From: JAJFJD01 sp965228695
GTDB taxonomy: Bacteria > Pseudomonadota > Alphaproteobacteria > UBA8366
Length of the DNA: 64,000 nt
Reading direction: 5' to 3'
Assembly: GCA_965228695.1 (NCBI GenBank)
Contig: CBDDIB010000002.1
Coordinates: 372,001 to 436,000, forward strand
This document shows, in pieces, positions 9,137 through 16,353 of the stretch. A program made the position numbers and the translations under genes. Under the pieces are notes generated by a model. That model worked only from the letters and a program-made list of their open reading frames with translations. It searched no databases and was not told the DNA's origin. How positions within the stretch are numbered: position 1 is the first letter of the stretch; each line of letters opens with the position of its first letter.

Positions 9137-11635
9137 ATGCGCGCGAACGCCCCGCTCAAGAAAAACATCCGCGACAAAAGCGCCAAAAGCCGGCCGGACG
9201 GGCAACTCGCCATCGACCTGCCCGGAGCCCTGCCGGACCGCTTCGCCGATTGGTTCGCCTCGCGCGGCTGGCGGCCGCATCCGCATCAGCTGGCCTTGCT
9301 CGACGCCGCCTCGCGCGGCAAGACCACATTGCTGATCGCGCCGACGGGCGGCGGCAAGACGCTGGCCGGGTTCCTGCCGTCGCTGGTCGAGATCGCCGAG
9401 GGCGGCGCGCGCGGCCTGCACACGCTCTACATCTCGCCACTGAAGGCGCTGGCGGTCGACGTGCACCGCAATCTGCAGATGCCGATCGAGGAGATGGGCC
9501 TGCCGGTCACCGCCGACACGCGCACCGGCGACACCTCGCAGCACCGACGCAAACGCCAGCGCGAGACGCCGCCCAACATCCTGCTGACCACGCCCGAATC
9601 GCTGACCCTGTTGTTGAGCTATGCCGACGCGCCGCGGATGTTCCGCACCCTGCGTTGCGTGGTGCTGGACGAGGTGCATGCGCTGGCGGGCAACAAGCGC
9701 GGCGACCAACTGGCGCTCTGCCTCACCCGGCTGCAGGCGCTGGCGCCGGAGTGCCGCCGCGTCGGCCTATCGGCCACCGTCGCCTGGCCGGAGGCGCTCT
9801 GCCGCTGGGTCGCGCCCGACGCCCGGGCCGACAGCGTGCATCTGATCGAGGGCGGCGGCGCGGTCGATTCCGAAGTCCGCATGCTGGTCACGCGCGAGAA
9901 GATGCCCTGGTCCGGCCATATGGCGGTGCACGCCCTGCCCGAGGTCTACGAGGAAATCCGCAAGGCGGGCACGACGCTGGTCTTCGTCAACACGCGGGCG
10001 CAGGCGGAGATCGTGTTCCAGGAACTGTGGCGGGTGAACGACGACAACCTGCCGATCGCCCTGCATCACGGCAGCCTGGCGCGGGAGCAGCGCCAGAAGG
10101 TCGAGGCGGCGATGGCCGAAGGATCGCTGCGGGCGGTGGTCGCCACATCGTCGCTCGACCTGGGCATCGACTGGGCCGCCATCGACCTGGTGGTGCAGGT
10201 CGGCGCGCCGAAGGGCGTGAGCCGCCTGATCCAGCGCATCGGCCGCGCCGGGCACCGGCTGGACACGCCGAGCCGGGCGGTGCTGGTCCCCGCCAACCGG
10301 TTCGAAGTGCTGGAATGCCGCGCCGCGATGGACGCGATCCGCGAGGAAACGCTCGACGGCGAGCCGCCGCAGCCGGGCGGGCTCGACGTGCTGGCGCAGC
10401 ATGTCATGGCGATGGCCTGTTCCGCACCCTTCCATCCCGACGACCTGTACGTGGAAATCACGCGCGCCGCGCCCTATGCCGAGATCACGCGGGCGGAGTT
10501 CGACGATGTCGTCGCCTTCGTCGATCACGGCGGCTACGCCTTGCGCAGCTACGAGCGCTGGCGGCGGCTCGAATCCTTCCCGGACGGGACATACCGCGCG
10601 GCCTCGCCCGCGATGGTGCGGCGGCTGCGGATGAATCTCGGCACCATCGTCGAGGCGAACACCCTGAAGGTGCGGATCAAGCGCGGCCCCTTCCTCGGCG
10701 AGGTCGAGGAGTATTTCGCGCTCGGCCTGGAGATCGGCGACACCTTCATCTTCTCGGGCCAGATGCTGCGCTTCGAAGGCATCCGCGAGATGACCGTCGA
10801 GGCGAGCCGCGCGCCCGGCGACGCGCCGAAGGTGCCCGCCTATGTCGGCGGCCGCCTGCCGCTGACCACGCATCTCGCCGACCGGGTGCGCGCGATCCTG
10901 GCGCGGCCCGCCGCCTGGGGCGCCCTGCCGGAACAGGTGCGCGAGTGGCTGAACATCCAGCTTTGGGCCTCGTCGCTGCCGGAACCGAGCGCCCTGCTGG
11001 TCGAAAGCTTCCCGCGCGGCGACAAGCATTTCACCGTGGCCTACTGCTTCGAGGGCCGCAACGCGCACCAAACGCTCGGCATGCTGCTGACCCGGCGGAT
11101 GGAACGCGCGGGCCTGGCCCCGCTGGGCTTCGTCGCCACCGATTACGTGATCGCGGTGTGGAGCCTGAAGCCGGTCGGCAATGTGGCGGAGCTGTTCGAC
11201 GAGGACATGCTGGGCGACGACCTGGAAGCCTGGATGGACGAATCGTCGATGCTGAAGCGCACCTTCCGAAACGTGGCGGTGATCGCCGGGCTGATCGAGC
11301 GGCAGTATCCCGGCCAGCAGAAGACCGGACGACAGGTCACCTTCAATTCCGACCTGATCTACGACACGCTGCGCCGCCACGAGCCGGACCACATCCTGTT
11401 GCAGGCGACGCGCCGGGACGCGGCGCGCGGGCTGACCGATATCGGCCGGCTCGCCGGGATGCTGAAACGCGCCAAGGGCAACATCCTGCACCGCCGGCTC
11501 GACCGGGTGTCGCCGCTGGCGGTGCCGATCCTGCTGGAGATCGGCAAGGAGCGGGTGGAGGGATCGGCAATCGACCTCATGCTCGACGAGGCGGCGCAGG
11601 ACCTGATCGCCGAAGCGACCAAGGGTGCGCCATGA
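9137..11635 (+). CDS. ligase-associated DEXH-box DNA helicase (Lhr family)
   Basis: A superfamily 2 helicase of 832 residues. Walker A is APTGGGKT at residues 68-75, the DEXH box is LDEVHALAG, motif III is LSATVAWPE and motif VI is QRIGRAGHR. The C-terminal half carries the winged-helix and Lhr-core extension. The length matches the short Lhr-type helicases found with ATP-dependent ligase, MBL exonuclease and PdeM, and the helicase presumably opens or remodels the damaged duplex. ATG 9137 gives a normal N-terminus. A longer +1 frame across the same DNA is a high-GC shadow. The stop is followed within 15 bases by the PdeM start, so the two form one transcription unit. Confidence 0.93.
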   Translation: MRANAPLKKNIRDKSAKSRPDGQLAIDLPGALPDRFADWFASRGWRPHPHQLALLDAASRGKTTLLIAPTGGGKTLAGFLPSLVEIAEGGARGLHTLYISPLKALAVDVHRNLQMPIEEMGLPVTADTRTGDTSQHRRKRQRETPPNILLTTPESLTLLLSYADAPRMFRTLRCVVLDEVHALAGNKRGDQLALCLTRLQALAPECRRVGLSATVAWPEALCRWVAPDARADSVHLIEGGGAVDSEVRMLVTREKMPWSGHMAVHALPEVYEEIRKAGTTLVFVNTRAQAEIVFQELWRVNDDNLPIALHHGSLAREQRQKVEAAMAEGSLRAVVATSSLDLGIDWAAIDLVVQVGAPKGVSRLIQRIGRAGHRLDTPSRAVLVPANRFEVLECRAAMDAIREETLDGEPPQPGGLDVLAQHVMAMACSAPFHPDDLYVEITRAAPYAEITRAEFDDVVAFVDHGGYALRSYERWRRLESFPDGTYRAASPAMVRRLRMNLGTIVEANTLKVRIKRGPFLGEVEEYFALGLEIGDTFIFSGQMLRFEGIREMTVEASRAPGDAPKVPAYVGGRLPLTTHLADRVRAILARPAAWGALPEQVREWLNIQLWASSLPEPSALLVESFPRGDKHFTVAYCFEGRNAHQTLGMLLTRRMERAGLAPLGFVATDYVIAVWSLKPVGNVAELFDEDMLGDDLEAWMDESSMLKRTFRNVAVIAGLIERQYPGQQKTGRQVTFNSDLIYDTLRRHEPDHILLQATRRDAARGLTDIGRLAGMLKRAKGNILHRRLDRVSPLAVPILLEIGKERVEGSAIDLMLDEAAQDLIAEATKGAP

Positions 11636-11648
11636 TGGAATATTCACG

Positions 11649-12374
11649 ATGATGCCGGGCACCGCCCTACCGTTCGACTTCAACCGCGAATCGCTGATGG
11701 CGGACGCGAGCGGCGCGCTCTATTGGCCGGACCAGAAGACGCTGGTGGTCGCCGACCTGCATCTGGAGAAGGGCTCGGCCTACGCCAAGAACGGCAGCCA
11801 TCTGCCGCCCTACGACAGCCGGGAAACCCTGCGCCGCCTGGCGCTGGCGATCGATGCCTACGGACCAACGCGGGTGATCTGCCTCGGCGACAGCTTCCAC
11901 GACGACGACGCGGCGGGGCGGCTGCCGGACGACGACCGCGCCACCCTGCAGGCGATGACTGCCGCGATGGACTGGATCTGGATCGCCGGCAACCACGACC
12001 CGGCCCCGCCCGCCGGGATCGACGGGCTGACCACGGCGGAATTCCGCGCGGGCGAGCTTATCTTCCGCCACGCGGCGCGGAAACGCGCGGCGCCGGGCGA
12101 GGTCTCGGGCCATTACCATCCGAAAGCCGGCGTCAGCGCGCGCGGCCGCCGCGTCACCGGCCGCTGCTTCGTCGCCGACGGGAAACGGCTGATCCTGCCC
12201 GCCTTCGGCGCCTATACCGGCGGCCTGGACGTGCACGACCCGGCAATCGAATCGCTGCTGCAGGACAAATACACGGTGCTGATCTGCGGCCGCGCCCGCG
12301 TCCACCGCATCCCCCGCGAAGTGGTGCGGCGGCAAGCGGAGGCGGAAGAGGCGCGGCAACCGCGGTTGATTTGA
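11649..12374 (+). CDS. pdeM: ligase-associated DNA damage response phosphoesterase PdeM
   Basis: A calcineurin-like metallophosphoesterase of about 241 residues. The metal motifs are in order: ADLHLEKG (D-x-H), CLGDSFHDDD (GD), AGNHDP (GNHD) and SGHYHPK (GHxH). These are the hallmarks of PdeM, the endonuclease or phosphodiesterase partner of the ligase, exonuclease and helicase set. Two adjacent ATGs (11649 and 11652) are equally good starts; a GTG at 11625 would overlap the helicase. It is co-transcribed with the helicase and probably with the next hypothetical gene, which starts four bases after the stop. Confidence 0.9.
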   Translation: MMPGTALPFDFNRESLMADASGALYWPDQKTLVVADLHLEKGSAYAKNGSHLPPYDSRETLRRLALAIDAYGPTRVICLGDSFHDDDAAGRLPDDDRATLQAMTAAMDWIWIAGNHDPAPPAGIDGLTTAEFRAGELIFRHAARKRAAPGEVSGHYHPKAGVSARGRRVTGRCFVADGKRLILPAFGAYTGGLDVHDPAIESLLQDKYTVLICGRARVHRIPREVVRRQAEAEEARQPRLI

Positions 12375-12378
12375 GAAA

Positions 12379-12819
12379 ATGTACCGAACGCCGCCGGGAA
12401 CGAAATCCGACCCCGAGAAGCGCTGGGCGCTTACCGAGCGGGCCTTCTTCGCCTGCGGCGCGTGCCATATCCTGGCCTACGCTTTTCTCGAAACCTATCC
12501 CGACGCCGGGTATGGCGCCGTCTGGATCAAACCCGCACGCGGCTTTACCGGAAACCACATCGTCGCCGTCCGGGGCGACCGGGCGTTCGACTATCATGGG
12601 CGCTCGAATTGGGCGTCACTGCGCGCGCACACCGCCGCTAAGGCGAACCGGTGGTGGCCGGGCTGGACGGCAACCCTCGAGCCATTACCGAAAAAGGTTC
12701 TGGTATCCGAGCCGCTTTCGCGAACCTATGACGGGTTGTGGCTGCGGGAGCCTGCGCAATTCCTACACGACGCGCTACCGCGCGCCCACGCCTTCCTCAC
12801 CCGGTTCCCGCCACCGTAA
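12379..12819 (+). CDS. hypothetical protein downstream of pdeM
   Basis: A protein of 146 residues beginning MYRTPPGTKSDPEKRWAL, with no family that I recognise. It is soluble and rich in aromatic residues (Trp in WIKPARGF, SNW, RWWPGW), with a C-G-A-C pair near residues 26-29 and a D-Y-H-G motif in the middle. The 4-bp gap after pdeM suggests co-transcription with the helicase and PdeM, so a role tied to the repair set is possible by position only. The stop lies 3 bp from the stop of the convergent RidA gene. Confidence 0.65.
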   Translation: MYRTPPGTKSDPEKRWALTERAFFACGACHILAYAFLETYPDAGYGAVWIKPARGFTGNHIVAVRGDRAFDYHGRSNWASLRAHTAAKANRWWPGWTATLEPLPKKVLVSEPLSRTYDGLWLREPAQFLHDALPRAHAFLTRFPPP

Positions 12820-12822
12820 CGC

Positions 12823-13176
12823 CTATTTTGCCGCCGCCGTCACCACGATTTCGACCAGGGTCGTGCCGGCGAGCGGGGCGCCGACGCAGGCGCGTTGCGG
12901 CCAGGTGTTCCAGTCGTCGCCGATCCACTCGTTCCAGACCTCGTCCATGCCTTCCTTCTGCGACATGTCGGCGAGGAAGATCTGCGCGGACAGCATGCGG
13001 GTCTTGTCGGACCCGGCCTCGTTGAGGCTGTTCTCGATGATCTCGAGCGTGCCGCGCGTCTGCGACTGGATATCCGGCCCGGCGGCGGACGCCGTGGCGA
13101 CGGTGTAGACGATACCTCCATGACGGACGGCCTTGTTGCGGCCTTTCGCACTGCCTTTCCAACGATCGATGCTCAT
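12823..13176 (-). CDS. RidA family protein (enamine/imine deaminase type)
   Basis: A 117-residue protein starting MSIDRWKGSAKGRN. The RidA/YjgF fold is seen in the VYTVATAS strand, the ILxADMS..E..NEVWNEW helix and the C-terminal PQRACVGAPLAGTTLVEIVVTA strand pair, which is the classical 'P.R..v....l..g..VEI...A' end. ATG 13176 is chosen because AGGAGA lies about six bases upstream; longer in-frame starts to 13452 lack a site. RidA proteins hydrolyse reactive 2-aminoacrylate-type imines, but this divergent member may do something else. A second RidA lies at 14764. Confidence 0.85.
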   Translation of the reverse strand: MSIDRWKGSAKGRNKAVRHGGIVYTVATASAAGPDIQSQTRGTLEIIENSLNEAGSDKTRMLSAQIFLADMSQKEGMDEVWNEWIGDDWNTWPQRACVGAPLAGTTLVEIVVTAAAK

Positions 13177-13266
13177 CGCGTTCTCCTGTTCTTGGCTATG
13201 ATGGGGTTGCGGGGCGGGCACCGTATCGCGGAAGGTCAGGCTGCCGCCCGGCGGCGTTGATCCCTT

Positions 13267-13380
13267 ATGGTGATCGACTTCCCTGATTTCGTCACGGGTT
13301 TTCTGAAAGGCGCGCTGGAACGGATCGCGCCGCATTTCGCGGACTACAACGGAATCCCGAAGGAATTGGGCCGGCAATAG
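13267..13380 (+). CDS. possible 37-residue peptide
   Basis: A frame opens at ATG 13267 and closes at TAG 13378-13380. It encodes MVIDFPDFVTGFLKGALERI followed by a helical, slightly polar tail. The peptide looks amphipathic and protein-like rather than Arg/Gly-rich, and it fills the gap between the divergent RidA gene and the convergent DUF4169 gene. No clear ribosome binding site precedes the ATG. I list it as a candidate only. Confidence 0.3.
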   Translation: MVIDFPDFVTGFLKGALERIAPHFADYNGIPKELGRQ

Positions 13381-13405
13381 AGACGGATGGGACCGGGAGG
13401 GGCGG

Positions 13406-13603
13406 TCAGGAGGCTTCTTCGTCGTTACCCGAATCGACTTGCCGGGCGTCAAGGAAAGCGACGGTCGATTTGACCTCGCGCTCGTCGCGCTCGCGTTCCG
13501 CCTTGGTGCGTCCGGAACGGGTCCGGTTTTCCGACGCGGCTTCTTCCTTGGCGGCGCGCGCCTTGAGCTTCCGATAACTCCGTAGATTTACGACTTCGCC
13601 CAT
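13406..13603 (-). CDS. DUF4169 family small protein
   Basis: A 65-residue, highly charged protein starting MGEVVNLRSYRKLKARAAKE. The pattern 'MG.VVNLR..RK.KAR' followed by ENR...GRTKAERERD is that of DUF4169, a short alphaproteobacterial family of unknown function that is likely mostly helical. The ATG at 13603 is the conserved family start; a 17-residue upstream extension is possible but not family-like. Basic N-terminal and acidic C-terminal halves (DSGNDEEAS) suggest interaction with nucleic acid or a partner protein, but nothing proves it. Confidence 0.8.
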   Translation of the reverse strand: MGEVVNLRSYRKLKARAAKEEAASENRTRSGRTKAERERDEREVKSTVAFLDARQVDSGNDEEAS

Positions 13604-13757
13604 AATTGACTCGCTGTAGCGATGAGGCGCCCCTACGAACAAGCTTAACCGCAATCGCAGGACGACAACAAGGCCAATGCGCCCTTCGTTTGTGACCTAC
13701 CCCGTTTGCGCTACACTGCGACCACAATGATCGCGAATTTTCGGTGGGAGGGACGGC

Positions 13758-13838
13758 GTGCGCACGTATTTCATCCTCAGTGTGGTGCTGTTCTTGGGGC
13801 TGACGATCTTCGGCCTGTTGAACGGCATGTTCTTCTAG
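13758..13838 (+). CDS. 26-residue hydrophobic membrane peptide
   Basis: GTG at 13758 is preceded at five to six bases by GGGAGGG (about 13746-13752). The 26-codon frame encodes one hydrophobic span (YFILSVVLFLGLTIFGLL) ending NGMFF. It is one of two strong-binding-site mini membrane peptides in the window, the other being at 2711. It lies 48 bp upstream of the FAH-fold gene on the same strand and could be its leader or an independent small protein. Confidence is limited by the short length. Confidence 0.45.
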   Translation: MRTYFILSVVLFLGLTIFGLLNGMFF

Positions 13839-13886
13839 CGCAGCCGCCGACACCGCGACCCGACAAGCAAAAAGAAGGAGATGTCC

Positions 13887-14669
13887 ATGCGTTGGGCACG
13901 ATTCGAACGGAACGGCGAAGCGACATTCGGCATCATCGAGGGCGACTCGATCGAGGCGGTCGACGGCACGCCCTTCGGCGACCACGCGCGGACCGGCGAC
14001 AAAGTGCCGCTCGACGGCACGAAACTGCTGGTGCCGTTCGAGCCGGAAACCTTCTACGCCGCGGGGCTCAACTATGTCGACCACATCATGGAACAGGCCG
14101 AGATGCACGGCCGCGAGCCGAACATCCCCCAGCAGCCGGATGTCGGCTACCGCGCCAACAACGCCCTGATCGCCCATGACGAGGACATCGTCATCCCGAA
14201 GGACGCCACCGACAAGGTGCAGTACGAAGGCGAGCTGGTCGCCGTGGTCGGCAAGAAAGCGAAGCACCTGACCGAGGAAAACGCGCTGTCCTGCATCTTC
14301 GGCTACACCATCGGCAACGACGTCAGCGAGCGGACCTGGCAGAAGAACGACCGCACCTTCTGGCGCGCCAAGAACACCGACACGTTCAAGCCGATGGGGC
14401 CGTGGATCGAGACCGATATCGACCTGGACAGCCTGCAGACGACCGTACGGGTCAACGGCGAGCAGACGATCCAGTTCGACACCAACAACATGCTGTTCAG
14501 CCTCCAGCGCTATATCGCCACGATGACGCAATACCTGACGCTGCATCCGGGCGACATGATCTGGTCCGGCACCGAGGGGTCGTCGCCCGACATGAAGGAC
14601 GGCGACGTGGTGGAGATCGAGATCAACCAGATCGGCCTGCTGCGCAACCGATTCGTAAGGGAAAAATAG
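13887..14669 (+). CDS. fumarylacetoacetate hydrolase family protein
   Basis: A protein of 260 residues with the FAH C-terminal fold. Metal-binding acids are in YEGELVAVVGKKA, and the conserved segment GYTIGNDVSERTWQ and the end 'GD.IWSGTEG' then GDVVEIEIN follow. Members cleave or decarboxylate beta-keto acids such as acylpyruvates with a divalent metal; the substrate here is open. The start is ATG 13887 rather than 13881, because AAGGAG at 13875-13880 abuts the first ATG and sits six bases from the second. The RidA gene follows on the same strand, suggesting a small catabolic unit with the RidA and NTF2-like genes. Confidence 0.9.
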   Translation: MRWARFERNGEATFGIIEGDSIEAVDGTPFGDHARTGDKVPLDGTKLLVPFEPETFYAAGLNYVDHIMEQAEMHGREPNIPQQPDVGYRANNALIAHDEDIVIPKDATDKVQYEGELVAVVGKKAKHLTEENALSCIFGYTIGNDVSERTWQKNDRTFWRAKNTDTFKPMGPWIETDIDLDSLQTTVRVNGEQTIQFDTNNMLFSLQRYIATMTQYLTLHPGDMIWSGTEGSSPDMKDGDVVEIEINQIGLLRNRFVREK

Positions 14670-14763
14670 CGGAGTCATAACGATGTCGGCCCGTCAGGGG
14701 TCGGATAACCCTGCCTGATCGACTCGTTGAGTTCGTTGGTTGAAACAATCGGGAAGGACCGTC

Positions 14764-15153
14764 ATGTCGGAGCAAAAAAGTGTCGTCACCGGCTCGGAAA
14801 TGCCACCCGCGTTAGGCCCTTATTCGCAGGGCGTAAAATTCGGAAACCTGCTTTACATATCTGGTCAAGCTGGGCTGGACCCGGCAACCGGCGAAGCAGC
14901 CGGCGGCGATTTCGAATCGCAGGCGCGCCAGGCGTTCGAGAATTTGCGCGCCGTCCTGGCGGCGGCGGGTTGCAGCATGGACGACGTGGTGAAGACGACC
15001 TGCTGGGTCGCGGACGCCGCCTCTTTTCCGGCATTCAACGATCTTTACGCCGAGTTCTTCCCGACCGACCCGCCAACGCGATCGACGCCGATCGTGGCCT
15101 TGCCGAAAGGCTTGCTGTTCTCGATCGAGTGCATCGCGGCCGTACCCCGTTAA
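14764..15153 (+). CDS. RidA family deaminase
   Basis: A 129-residue protein close to canonical RidA: PPALGPYSQGVKFGNLLYIS, SGQAGLDPATGE, the helix NLRAVLAAAGCSMDDVVKTT, and the C-terminal PTRSTPIVALPKGLLFSIEC. The key arginine in PPTRST and the final Glu in the IEC strand match the active-site positions that bind the carboxylate and activate water in RidA. It would hydrolyse reactive enamines or imines made by PLP enzymes in the cytosol. ATG 14764 follows GGAAGGA. The next gene starts 21 bp downstream, so co-transcription is likely. Confidence 0.9.
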   Translation: MSEQKSVVTGSEMPPALGPYSQGVKFGNLLYISGQAGLDPATGEAAGGDFESQARQAFENLRAVLAAAGCSMDDVVKTTCWVADAASFPAFNDLYAEFFPTDPPTRSTPIVALPKGLLFSIECIAAVPR

Positions 15154-15173
15154 ACAACATCTGGAGGATCGAT

Positions 15174-15548
15174 ATGAATGATTTCGACGGCGAAGCGTTC
15201 ATCGACCGGTTCAACACCGTCTGGGACGAGCACGACCTGGACGGCATCACCGACATGTTCACCGAAGATGTCGTCTTCGAGGCGTCCTTCGGCAAACACG
15301 CGTATGGTGAGCGCGCGACCGGCAAGGACGCGGCGCGCAAACTCGCCGCCACCGTCTTCGAACAGGTGCCCGACCTGCGTTTCGCGGAAATCCGCCATGT
15401 CGTGACGCCGGACCTCGCGGTGGTCGAATCGGTCACCACCGGCACGCCGGTGGGCGGGTCGCCCTACGAAATTCATATCGTCGACGTGCTGACGATCCGC
15501 GACGGCAAGATCGCCGCGAAACGGTCGTATCGAAAGAGCCGGCTGTAA
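15174..15548 (+). CDS. NTF2-like (SnoaL-type) protein
   Basis: A protein of 124 residues from ATG 15174, seven bases after GGAGG. The pattern FIDRFNTVWDEHDLDGITDMFTEDVVFE then GKDAARKLAATVFEQVPDLRF and VDVLTIRDGKIAAKRSY is that of a SnoaL/NTF2-like cone fold. Such proteins include steroid isomerases, dehydratases and accessory binding proteins, so the activity cannot be read from sequence. A clearly related gene lies on the opposite strand 9 bp away (15558-15938), giving a convergent paralogous pair. Confidence 0.85.
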   Translation: MNDFDGEAFIDRFNTVWDEHDLDGITDMFTEDVVFEASFGKHAYGERATGKDAARKLAATVFEQVPDLRFAEIRHVVTPDLAVVESVTTGTPVGGSPYEIHIVDVLTIRDGKIAAKRSYRKSRL

Positions 15549-15557
15549 GAGCGCGCG

Positions 15558-15938
15558 CTAACGCCGGTTTTTCAGGAAGCTAGATTTTACCAGGATTTTC
15601 CCGTCGCGGAAGGTGAACAGGTCGCAGCCCGCGACTTCCACAGGCGTGCCGTCGGTCCGGGTGCCCCGCAGGATCCATTCGGAACAGCCGCGGTCGCCGC
15701 TGATGAAATGCCGGGCCTCGTCGAAGCTCACGTCGGGAATCTCGCGCCAGACCTGCTCGACCCGCGCGCGTACGGCCGCCGCACCCTCAAACCGGTCGCC
15801 CCAGGCCGACTCGCCGCCGCCGGTCTCGAAAACGCAATCGTCGGTCATCGCGGCCATGATCCGGTCCGCGTCATGATCGTTCCAGGCATCACCGAACGCT
15901 TCGAGAAATTCGATTGTCGGCGCATCGGACTTGGACAT
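15558..15938 (-). CDS. NTF2-like (SnoaL-type) protein, paralogue of the convergent neighbour
   Basis: A protein of 126 residues with FLEAFGDAWNDHDADRIMAAMTDDCVFE, FEGAAAVRARVEQVWREIPDVSFDEARH and CDLFTFRDGKILVKSSF. It lines up through its length with the protein at 15174: the same W-x-x-H-D-x-D-x-I, P-D-x-x-F-x-E-x-R-H and F-R-D-G-K-I positions. This suggests an old duplication. Its product is unlikely to be part of the same transcript. The function is unknown beyond the cone-shaped fold that binds small hydrophobic or carbonyl ligands. Confidence 0.85.
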   Translation of the reverse strand: MSKSDAPTIEFLEAFGDAWNDHDADRIMAAMTDDCVFETGGGESAWGDRFEGAAAVRARVEQVWREIPDVSFDEARHFISGDRGCSEWILRGTRTDGTPVEVAGCDLFTFRDGKILVKSSFLKNRR

Positions 15939-16003
15939 GGGAGCCTCGTTTCATCGCTGGATGGAAAACGGAGTATAGCCGCGAAACCGTCGGCGCACCG
16001 CCT

Positions 16004-16195
16004 TTAACGATCGGGACCGTCGCGTTCGCGAATCCGCTCGGCCATATGCTCGGCGAGCAACCGCAGCGCCAGCAGATAGACGATCGCCGACGCCACGAAG
16101 CCCATCGGCGACAGCATTGCTTCCAGCGGCTGATACGCGAAGACGAGCGGCAGCAGTCCTACCACATAGATGATGACGACGATGTAACGCTTCAT
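16004..16195 (-). CDS. 63-residue two-span membrane protein
   Basis: The protein starts MKRYIVVIIYVVGLLPLVF and has two hydrophobic segments, at about residues 3-19 and 29-48 (SPMGFVASAIVYLLALRLL), with a charged end RIRERDGPDR. ATG 16195 is chosen; a GTG at 16234 would add 13 polar residues. I do not recognise a family. The topology predicts a hairpin with both ends in the cytoplasm. It lies alone between the NTF2-like gene and the divergent ThDP enzyme. Confidence 0.6.
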   Translation of the reverse strand: MKRYIVVIIYVVGLLPLVFAYQPLEAMLSPMGFVASAIVYLLALRLLAEHMAERIRERDGPDR

Positions 16196-16353
16196 TTCCG
16201 GTCCAGCGGTTTCCTGCGGCGATTCCCGCACCACATAACCTAGGCAAGGCGGGGACCACTGACAAACGCCCGCGTGGGTGCTTTGTCCGCCGGCATGTTA
16301 CGCTGGTACCATCACCACACCATTGGCGAATTGGCACGGGGAGACATCGATCC

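Noticed and set aside
9079..11652. Long open frame in +1 over the helicase gene
   Set aside because: It is Arg/Gly/Ala-rich with no motifs and overlaps the clear DEXH helicase; high GC creates such shadows.
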